64,000 nucleotides of DNA. Source: Thelonectria olida (taxonomy: Eukaryota > Ascomycota > Sordariomycetes > Hypocreales > Nectriaceae). The stretch is taken from the NCBI GenBank assembly GCA_020736575.1, contig JAGPYM010000024.1, forward strand, positions 434,001-498,000. Reading direction: 5' to 3'. The position numbers and the translations under genes were made by a program. A model generated the notes under the pieces. That model had not been told where the DNA came from. It saw nothing but the letters and a program-made list of their open reading frames with translations, and did not search any database. Below are positions 55,931 through 64,000 of this stretch, one piece after another. The stretch's first letter is position 1; each line of letters begins with the position of its first letter.

Positions 55931-57644
55931 TTAAAAGTCGTCGAGTCGCGGTGGGGTACGAGGGGGCGAGATAGGGCCGCCTGGCGGAGGCTTCATTTTT
56001 GGGGAGCTCCTCAGTGGTGTGTTGAAATACCGGTACAGGATGTATCCCACGAGCCCGATGACTACCACCGCTAAAACAACACCCACAGCGATGAGGCCCT
56101 TGTCTGTATTCGTCAAAGCTGACTCAGATGGACATGTCGCTGACGACTTTACGTCGAGGAAAATCTGGCCCATGTTCTGCCGCGCGAGAGAAAATGTCGA
56201 ATTCTCATAGTTAACAAACATGTAAAGCTGCTCATAGTTAGCGGATACTCTTCAACTACGCAAACTCGCCGGTTTTTCAGCGTTCGCGGGGGGGTTACGA
56301 CTTGAGAGAGCAAAATTTTCCCCAAAACCGGCCCTTCTAAAGGTCCTTCCTCTGCAAATACCTGCACTTCAGTGAGGCTCGAGTTCACTATCGGTACTCC
56401 GCTTGTATCAAGTCCGCGAAGGGGCCATGCTGCGAGAAGTCATCATGAGTACCCATATTTCTAATACAACGTTGGAACGCTGTCTGGGTTCGGAGAGGGA
56501 CGATGACGACGACGTACCAAGTTCGTAGGAGGGTATCTCAACCGTCAATCCGTTGCCAATAGTGAACGCTATGGAAACACTAAGATTGGCTGAGGCATTA
56601 TATACCAGGCCCGGCTCGATATTGTAGAGTTCAAGGTACTGAGAAGGATTGATTACAGGTCTGCTTTTTCCTAACATTCCCTTGAGGATGTTTAGGTATG
56701 ATGACGGTAACCTGAACTTATTGTCATACCTATCATACAGATTAGCTGATTACCTTCCAATCAGGAGAATGAGTGTTATAGACTCACGGTTCTATACAAG
56801 CTGTAAGGGGATTCCCTCCAGACACTGGTGTCTCCTCTTTGGGAGTATCTTGTCCAATCTGAACCTTGAAGCTCATCTGCGTAATTTGTACCTGAAGCGG
56901 GCAGGTACGCTCCCTCACCATGTTCGATTTGGAGATGGGGTATGTGAACCAACCCCCATCAAACCCTGAATCATCGTATCCCCCCAAGACCAGACTTCCA
57001 TTTCTAGGGGCCATGAAGCTTTGTGAGCCCGAATCGAGCCCCCAGGACTTGGCCGCAATCAAGCCTGCATCTTTCAATGAGTGCAGCAGTGTCGAAGTTT
57101 CCGCCAGCCCTATGTGGCTCATTGTGTGTTGTTGCCCCTGGCTAATCAGTCCTTCGATCATTGTAACTGAATTGTCTTGCATCTGCAAGGAGGTCTGTAT
57201 GGCGTATTGGAATGGCGTGGTTGTATCAGCCTTGGTGATGTTGGCCCATCCGGGATTGAGGTTGGAGAGGGCTGAAAGTGCATCAGAGGATGCGGATGGC
57301 ACATCATCTCTGATGATAAATCCTCCTCTCCGTGACCGACACTGTGCTGCGGTCATCTTGACGCCAATGGAGCCGACAGTGAGCCATTCGTCGGAGCACA
57401 CCTCGCTAGACTGTATCAGGGTCGAGTTCACCACCGTGCTAGTCATTCCGCAAACACTGTCGGATGGTCCAACGCCAAGTAAAATGCCGGTAGAGTGAAC
57501 ATATGTTTGATTAGTGGCTGGAAAGCTGCAATTGCCAAAAGGAAGTCGAATTGTGGGAAGTTGACAGTTTTGCGCAGCTGCTCCCTGTGCCAGGAAGGAC
57601 GCAGCCGCCAATATCGCGAATCTCAGATATAGTTGTTGACCCAT
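55931..57644 (-). CDS. Membrane-anchored aspartic-protease-like protein, four exons
   Basis: Exons 57644-56788, 56711-56518, 56429-56299 and 56227-55931 join in frame with good donors (GTGAGT, GTACGT, GTAACC) to 492 residues. It starts with a signal peptide (MGQQLYLRFAILAAASFLAQ). Pepsin-fold marks include GLDSGSQSFMAPRNGSLVLGGYDDSGFDGG, the CPLQVQIT strand, ACIEPLPSSYLNI, LELYNIEPGLVYN, GPVLGKILLSQVLYMFVNYENSTFSLARQN. Near the C-terminus GLIAVGVVLAVVVIGLVGYI is a transmembrane helix followed by a short Pro-rich cytosolic tail. No D-T/S-G catalytic triad is evident at the usual N-terminal place, so it is probably a non-catalytic or divergent family member at the plasma membrane. Confidence 0.75.
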
Positions 57645-58658
57645 TGTAGCCGGGAAGTAGAATACCTTTCTCCGAAGCTTAGCAAATGGAATTCACCTTT
57701 GTTGCTCGTTTGGAAGACAAAACGCCCATCATTAATGTCTCTCGCCTGCCAGCGGCTGTTGCCGTCATGTGCCTGGTAAGTCACACCGAACGCCACAATA
57801 TTGGCGACATGCATACTAGTTTGCCCGGCCGGTGTGATGGAATTAGATTGCTCATATTTGAGTGGCTGGACGTGCGTAAGGCATCCCAACCTCAGCCGTT
57901 CATTTAGGTTCAATTCTGACTGCCACTTCACAAAACGCCAATCTCAGCCAAGAGAGACGCGCAAGGCATTCTGACCTGAAAGGCAAGACACCCGCTGTCC
58001 CCCTCATGGAGTTTGCCAGCTGCAAGTGTCTCCTCTTTACCACGACTGAGGAACGAACCTCCTAGCGTTGAAGTAGAACCAATTGAAGTAATAACATGTT
58101 CGTCCTTTGGTGAAATAATCGCGTGAAAGTGGTGGGGTGCAAATAAATTCCTTGCATGGAGCCATGGAGTCGACGTTGTCGAGGAAGTTGATACGGTTCA
58201 CGTTAATGGCGGCTATGTTTCCTTTAGTCAGCAACTTGATCTCGGGATTTGCTGCGGTGAAAAGCTCAGCAAAACGAGGCGTGGTTTTCTGCAATGATGG
58301 TCATCCAACCTAACTCAACGATCCAGTAAAATAGCTCCATAAGTTCCGGTCGTCCGGTCTGATTCTCTGGATGAACGTTCTAGCTGCTTAAGGCCTAGAG
58401 TAAGTTATCGAGCATGCCACGAATGTCTTTTCCTGCAGCCTAGTTCGACGCACGGCCATCTAAATGATTTGGTCATGAGCCTGGCTGGGGGCGGCATAAG
58501 GCACCCAGGCATTAGTCCAGCGGTTCAGCAGCGCTCGTCCGCTGGTCGCCAAAAAACAGAAATTGGCACGGATTAGTGGCAGTAGTAGATATAATGGGGA
58601 TTCCCCGTAAATAGACCTTGGCCCGGCTGCCCCACAAGGATCGAGACTCTCCCTCAGG
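57645..58658. other. Intergenic between divergent genes
   Basis: About 1 kb separates the protease-like gene (minus) and the ankyrin gene (plus). Open frames at 57623-57931 and 58037-58294 on the minus strand show no recognised domain; a short conserved-looking MAPCKEFICTPPLSRDYF stretch might be a gene relic. Confidence 0.35.
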
Positions 58659-60532
58659 ATGGATCCTCTCTCAATCACGACTTCGATAATCACTCTGTAC
58701 AACGCCGCAGCGCAGTTGAATGAGATTCGAAGGCACCATAGCGATGCGGACGGTACCTTAGCTGAAATTCAGCACGACTGCTATCGGGTTCTCGAAATAT
58801 TGCGTCATTTCAGACCTCTCCTGAGACAGCGTCGCGAACTGCTCCAACCCGATGAGAGGTTCAACTCCGTGACTCTCGAGAAATCGCTTGAGGAAGATTG
58901 CAACCATCTTATTCAAGAGGTGAATAAATTGCTGAAAGATCTCGCAAAGCTTTCCTCGCCTCCCGAAACCCGTGGTGAACTATTGTGGAGCCATGTGAAG
59001 AGACACGTGAACCTCCGCCGTCTTCAACATGCGCATGCCACAATTAAAGAGACTTTTCAAAAATTCCGAGAACAGTGCGACGCCTCCCCATTCAGTGTTG
59101 GTACCACCTGGATGCTAATGAAAGCGCTAGCTATGACATTATGGCAAGTATACGACGACAAAATTTGCCTGCTTTTCCTTCACCTGCTAGTGAGACGTCC
59201 GGCAATGCTAGTACCAGCACATTATCTCCAATTAGCCGGCGCAGCACTCCTCCCGCCCTCGACCCCGAAGTGCGCGAGCTCAGGGCGAAGTTGTTCCTTG
59301 GGGCCATTCGCAGCAATGAATACGAAAAAGTAAAAAGGATCCTAGAAGATACAGACGTGGACCCCAATGACACTCTCCCTTTGGGGGGAGGTTCCTGGCC
59401 ACTTCTGGTGGCTACGTCGGCGGGAAATATCGAAATCGTTGAGCTTCTTCTGCGATATGATGCGGATATTTCTTCACAAAACTCTGAGGGCCTGACGGCC
59501 CTCCATATCGCCACAAAGAACGATGGGGCAGATATGATTGACCTTCTCCTCCGGAAGAAGGCTAATCCACGAATCCCTGATAATGATGGCCACACACCAC
59601 TATGGCATGCCGCGTATGGACAAAATACCGGCAACGCGTTCGGAGAGCTAGTCATCAATCACGGCCACGGCGCCATAAACGAGCCCAGTGACGACACAAG
59701 GCGCGACGACAAACTACCTACCCCCTTGTGGGCGGCCGCAGCGAGTGGAAACTTGAACGGGGCAACCACACTCCTCGCAGAGAACGCTAATGTCAGCATT
59801 CGAGATAAGAATGAGAGGACGTTGCTGCACAGAACAGAGTGGCCACTAGCGGGACCTCTAACGGAGTTGCTCCTCGATCGCGGGGCAGACCCTTGGGCTC
59901 GGGACCTTGAAGACAAAAAGCTGCCGCTGCACCGGGCGGCAGAACATGGACGGATGGATATCGCGGCCAAGCTTCTCGATAAAATGATCGAGATAAAGAG
60001 GTGTAGTAAGGCCGAGGCCGCAAATGACCGCGACGTTGATGGCACTACACCGCTGATGTGTGCAGCCCTGAATGGGTCGTTGCCCCTTGTGCACTATCTT
60101 GTCAGGGTGTGGGATGCAACCGTGGGTCTGCGAAACAACCTCGGAAACGATGCGTTCTACAACGCGTGCGCGAAAGGTCATATCTCCGTCGCTATATATC
60201 TGCTGGGCTTGGGGGCGGATATCAACGAGGGAAACGAAGAGAATGATACGCCTCTCCACGTCGCGGCCAGACAGGGACATGAGGAGACAGTGAAGTTTCT
60301 GTTGCATCTTGGCGCGAACAAGGAAGCAATGTCGAAGAAGTGGATTCAGAATGCGCGGATACTACAAGGCACGCTGGGGTCACGCGGACAACAGCAATCC
60401 GCGACGCCAGCCGAGGCTGCCGAGATAGCTGGGCGTGTGCATATCGCGAATCTTATTAGGGGTTGTAAAGAGCATGATAGGCCCGTGGATTGGACGGTCA
60501 AAACCAGCGATAGGACCCGTACGGGCAGTTGA
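58659..60532 (+). CDS. Ankyrin-repeat protein with NLR-type N-terminal domain
   Basis: The ATG at 58659 begins MDPLSITTSIITLYNAAAQL, the opening of the fungal N-terminal domain found before NACHT in many STAND proteins. A 56-nt intron at 59075-59130 (GTGCGA donor, GCTAAT branch, GCTAG acceptor) switches to the frame of the ankyrin part; spliced length is 605 residues. Helical region to about residue 135, a Ser/Pro-rich linker, then about nine ankyrin units (PLLVATSAGNIEIVELLL, TALHIATKNDGADMIDLLL, TPLWAAAASGNLNGATTLL, LPLHRAAEHGRMDIAAKLL, TPLMCAALNGSLPLVHYLV, TPLHVAARQGHEETVKFLL). No NACHT or other NTPase lies between. It has the two ends of an NLR without the switch. Role unknown; an immune-like or incompatibility function is inference. 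Confidence 0.75.
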
Positions 60533-61088
60533 AGTCGAGAAGAATGAAACGGACGAAGCGATATATGGGATGTAAAGCTGTAGGGTACTGTGGGAAAGAG
60601 CATTAAAAGGCGGACTGGAAGGTGCACAAGAAGATGTGTGCGGCCGCTAAGGACGGGTAAAAGCGGGGAATTTAAGGTTAATGATAATGAGCGAGTGGGT
60701 TGGGCTACGCATTATCATCGACGTAGGCGCCAGAGCTTAATTGTACGACTTGAATGAGGAGTCGCAACGCGCCCAATCATATTCGTTCAGGAACAGGGAC
60801 GACGCGCGGATACGCTCGAAATCTCTCGAAATCCCATTATTTATCTTCTTTATAACTTTTGAAATACCTGGTGGCCGTTTGGCGGAGATTCAGGCCTTTG
60901 GCGGATGTCTGGTGTTGTGAACCCCGCTTCAGACGTCATCACCGTCATGGAGGGCGAACCGGACGTTCCGGGCGGGGGATATCATCGTCCCCTGCGTAAA
61001 AGAACCAGAACGACGAGGGCAATGGAATCCGAGCAGCAAAAAGGCGATATGGAATGGCAGGAATGGTCCCCTAAATTGGCGCATTGCT
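60533..61088. other. Intergenic, nothing recognised
   Basis: No gene is seen downstream of the ankyrin gene. Confidence 0.4.
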
Positions 61089-61145
61089 ACACTACAATTA
61101 CAATTACAATTTATTACGCCCGGCGGCCTTGGCCGAAAGGGCACT
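61089..61145 (-). mobile_element. Solo LINE 3' end
   Basis: TTTATTACGCCCGG (plus strand, about 61110) is followed by CGGCCTTGGCCGAAAGGGC. The same start occurs at the 3' end of the LINE near 62927. A short CAATTA repeat (three units) at 61094-61110 forms the tail in minus orientation. It is the last few dozen bases of a strongly 5'-truncated insertion. Confidence 0.5.
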
Positions 61146-61294
61146 AATTACTAATATATCCATACATTGCCCAAATTGTGTCCTTGTCTCCTTAAGCAGG
61201 CTACGCTATACACTATGCTGAGAAGCATGCTAACTCATCTCATAGCCTATACATGTGAAACGCGTAGATGTCTTCAATAGTTCCGTTTGAAGCT

Positions 61295-61520
61295 TCATAA
61301 CCCAAAAATACGACTACCAGAGAGCTAAATGCGAAGATCCGGCTATTATTTGCAAGTGGTTCTCGCTTGTGGAGAATACAATCGCGAAATATGGTATCAC
61401 TCTAACTGATATCTATAACTTTGATGAGACTGGGGTGGGCGTCTCCACTGCCCCGAGGGATGGTGTTAACGTGATGTGCACAGGGTCTAGTGAGCATGTG
61501 GGAACGCAATCACCCCGGGG
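61295..61520 (+). pseudogene. Pogo/Fot1-type transposase remnant
   Basis: The plus strand reads DYQRAKCEDPAIICKWFSLV, then ENTIAKYGITLTDIYNFDETGVGVS, the region around the first catalytic Asp (NFDETG) of DDE_1 pogo-like transposases. Similarity ends at about 61480. The HTH part, the remaining DDE residues and the inverted repeats are missing. Confidence 0.75.
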
Positions 61521-61795
61521 CGCGTTTGGTGTCGCCAACACGGCCCTGCCCTGCTCGCATTCGCGTCAACCCCCCACAACGCGGCAACCGTTCTGGAGCG
61601 CAGCTTCCGGGTTTTGGCCTTTGTTGTTGGACTTCCTCCTTTGCCAGCCTGTCGTCAGATTGTTCCCAGAGAGTAGTCGCAGCAAAATGGCGCCAGCAAT
61701 TGCCCCGCTACGCGCCAAGTCCCACCCGCAGCTCCGCCCAAGATGAGCCCAGACTTGCGATTGCGCCGTGAATGCTTCGTAACGTTCAGACAGTA

Positions 61796-61862
61796 GCAGG
61801 GGTCCGAAACTGGACTCAGTGGTCCAACTTCTTGACCACTGAGTCCAGTTTCGGACCCCTGC
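61796..61862. repeat. 29-bp perfect inverted repeat with 9-nt loop
   Basis: Arms 61796-61824 and 61834-61862 (GCAGGGGTCCGAAACTGGAC...) are perfectly complementary around the loop CAACTTCTT. The outer CAGGGGTC start resembles hAT or foldback element termini; no 8-bp target duplication is visible. It would form a very stable hairpin in DNA or RNA. Confidence 0.9.
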
Positions 61863-62264
61863 CCATCTCACGTTTTCCCAAAATAACAATTCAAATTGCA
61901 TTCCCCGATTAAACCTAGAACCAGTGTCTGCCAGCACATCCAGAATCATCTTATCGTGCAAACTCCGAGCTGACTATGGACAATGGCATGTACTGTATCC
62001 TTTCTGAAAACTAATACTCGTTATTGTGCGTACTGCGCACACTAAAAGTACACTGAGGTGCAGGTTCAGCGTCAGTAATTTAGCATAGTAATTTTGTCCA
62101 AAAATGGACCAAGTTGACTACATTTTGGCCGTTTCTGGTCGCTCTCAGTAATTGTGGGCGGTTCCACCCTACAAAGATAGTGCGCAAGTCGCTAAAATTA
62201 GCACACTTTTGAGAGATTTCAGAGCTCAAACACTGACGCTGAACAGGCACCACAGTGTACGAGG

Positions 62265-62419
62265 CCAAATCCATCACACTCAGACTTGGCCCTGAGCTAA
62301 TGTGCTTGAGACGATTACGTCGTGCGCAACGGCGCCTGCGCTGGACTCTGCGTAAGCCAGATCCATCACACTCAGACTTGGCCCTGAGCTTGTTTGCTTG
62401 AGACGACTGCATCGTGCGA
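62265..62419. repeat. Two direct copies of a 60-bp block, 92 bp apart
   Basis: Copies at about 62265-62327 and 62357-62419 share ATCCATCACACTCAGACTTG, then GCCCTGAGCT and GCTTGAGACGA. Only a few bases differ. Function unknown; probably part of a decayed transposon. Confidence 0.8.
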
Positions 62420-62911
62420 GGGCCCGCTGGCGCTCTGAGGCCGAAAGTGGACAAAATGCTTGCCAGGCTTACTGTCCACTTTTATGGGTACATTTGGGTG
62501 TCCATAATTGAGCAGAGCCCAAAAATGGTCCAGGGTGAAGAGGAACAAAACTAAACGCAAGGACACCTCGGCCTTTGCAATTGCCGGTTGCCGAAAATGG
62601 AACCTTTCACAAACAGGGGTCATCGTGCGGTGATCATTGAATCCTCGTAGTTCTCGAGCCCCTCTTTGGATCCATGGAGGAGCCGAAAATGGCCACTGTC
62701 GTATCGCTGTCTGTCGCAAAGTATTTAAACACCTTTTCTTGTGCGTGTTCTTCATTCAGAAATACCAGGCTTCTTCTAGGGAAATCCCAGCCAACAAGCT
62801 GATGAATCAGATCGACAGCGAGCCTTCAACGTTCAATCTTGCGCCGCCAGCCAATTAGACTTGCGAAACTCAACCATCAAGTGGTGAGGCCATTTGTCAG
62901 GGGGCCCAATA

Positions 62912-64000
62912 GATGAATGAATGAAATTTATTACGCCCGGGAGGACCAAGCCTCATAGGGCCATGACGCTAACCTATTTTCAGTTCTAACGATTGATCGA
63001 GATCACTCTTCCTCGTCCACTGATTGGTCTCGCCTCGCTTGACTCTGATGTGACAGGCCTGCTTGAAGGCCAATTTCTCCAAGTGTTCAGCATCCTATCT
63101 TCAGCAGCTGAAGCATGGTCTGCCAACTTGAGGCTGTTTGATGTTAGTATCGCCACATTTGGCCGCTAAGCGTGGTTAGTTAGTAAGTTATCTAGTCTGG
63201 TTTGCATCAAGTCTCCTCGTGTCCATGGCGAACTTAATCGCCGCCCGCACCGCCTGTAGGTCTGGTGTCCATTTAGGTCCATCCGATGCTGCCTTTCCTC
63301 CCAAAAAGAACGAGAGGTTTCCCATCATTGTTTGTCCGACTTGCCGCATGCCTTCTCGCTGCGTGTCCCATTTCGTACACCGGAATAGAAAATGGTCCAT
63401 CGTTTCTGCTGCTCGTCCACAGTTGCATCGGTCCGATTCTGCTGCTCCAATCCTGTGCAGGTAGCTGTTGATCCTAGCCATTCCCGTGCGAAGCTGGGAG
63501 AGCATGTCTGCTTCGCGCCTCTTCAATCCATCATACAGGGAGCGTGTGTGTGTACTTGGTAACGCTTTGTCGATTCGCTTCGAGTACTTTCCGACCCCAT
63601 CGGGCAGGGTATTCTGCCGTTGCTGCTGTGCGATTGCTAGTCTCATTCGTGTGGAACGCGCTTGGTATGTTGGTTTCTCCGGTCTGTGTCCTCCTCGTGC
63701 GGCTCTTCGCGCTTCCGCCTTTGCCTCGTTGCCCATGGGGAAGCCCTCGTCTCCGGCTGGTACCCACAGCATCTTGACGATGTTGCCACTCTTCTGGAGT
63801 CGTTCGGCATGCCTATGGATCTCCTGGACGGTACATTGTCCCGACTGCTGTTGCGGCCGCGCGATCACTTGCAGTGCTGATCGGCTGCTCGTCATAACAG
63901 TCAACTGTCGATGTTGAAGTCCATCCGGCATGCATCTCAGCGCCGTCGCTATAGCTTCCAGCTCTGCCGTGTACACGTTCTGGTCGTCTCTGGAACCGAT
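62912..64000 (-). mobile_element. LINE (Tad-like) 3' part, running out of the window
   Basis: The coding part at 63188-64000 encodes an RNase H domain (YTAELEAIATALR, WVPAGDEGFPMGNEAKAEARRAA) and the C-terminal zinc-knuckle-like region typical of LINE ORF2: ARINSYLHRIGAAESDRCNCGRAAETMDHFLFRCTKWDTQREG. The reverse transcriptase lies beyond the right edge. The 3' UTR ends at about 62926 with TTTATTACGCCCGG (plus strand), followed by a GAAT/ATGA simple-repeat tail at 62912-62925. The usual GNExAD Asp of RNase H is replaced (GNEAKAE). The frame is open throughout, so this copy is fairly young. Confidence 0.8.

Larger units (their letters stand above)
61521..62911. other. Transposon debris without genes
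   Basis: No gene is supported. The region includes a 29-bp perfect palindrome arm pair (61796-61862), a duplicated 60-bp block (62265-62419) and several words of the type AAAAATGG(A/T)CCA (62100, 62520), which suggest an unidentified decayed repeat family. Confidence 0.45.

Noticed and set aside
57623..57931. Minus-strand open frame before the protease-like gene
   Set aside because: It overlaps the signal-peptide exon in another frame and has no domain.

Overview
The window looks like nuclear DNA of a filamentous ascomycete, most likely a Sordariomycete close to Fusarium. The genes carry short introns (about 44-104 nt) with GTAAGT-like donors, CTAAC/CTGAC-like branch sites and AG acceptors. 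The families are typically fungal: APSES, OrsD-type zinc fingers, STAND/NLR remnants, a MAL-type sugar permease, and hAT, Hop-like MULE, Tad-like LINE and pogo elements. Names are assigned from motifs only; no database was searched. The mixture of intact genes, broken genes and nested transposons is what an accessory or subtelomeric region looks like.

Layout. 1-12.9 kb: small kinase-like and Cys-rich genes, a basic nuclear-type protein (4.6-6.4 kb, minus) divergent from an FHA-kinase-APSES-like fusion (6.8-9.0 kb), a zinc-finger/coiled-coil gene with a frame-broken repeat (9.7-11.8 kb), and an NLR fragment. 13.4-22.5 kb: a coherent alpha-galactoside utilisation cluster with secreted GH27, a regulator lacking its zinc cluster, intracellular GH36 and an alpha-glucoside-type MFS permease. 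23-34.5 kb: three tandem, differently decayed copies of an OrsD-zinc-finger plus tyrosine-recombinase-like gene; the middle copy also carries a RecQ-type helicase. The first copy is split by a 492-bp MITE with exact 8-bp target duplication. 34.6-38.5 kb: a WD40 gene split by a 2.9-kb MULE with 9-bp target duplication. 40.5-44 kb: a large three-exon protein with candidate SUMO-interaction motifs. 45-48.3 kb: a LINE fragment and a fungal kinase-like gene. 51.6-55.3 kb: a BCS1-like AAA gene split by a 3.1-kb hAT element. 55.9-57.6 kb: a four-exon membrane-anchored aspartic-protease-like gene. 58.7-60.5 kb: an ankyrin-repeat protein with an NLR-type N-terminal domain. 61-64 kb: transposon debris and the 3' end of a LINE that leaves the window.

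How the parts connect. The galactoside cluster is the one clear metabolic module: secreted enzyme, importer, cytosolic enzyme and regulator. The strongest candidate for something undescribed is the recombinase/helicase array: two paralogous ORFs share zinc fingers and the same recombinase-like signature, and only one has the helicase fused on. Several reading frames are broken by one missing or extra G in a short G run, so sequence quality should be checked before calling those genes dead.
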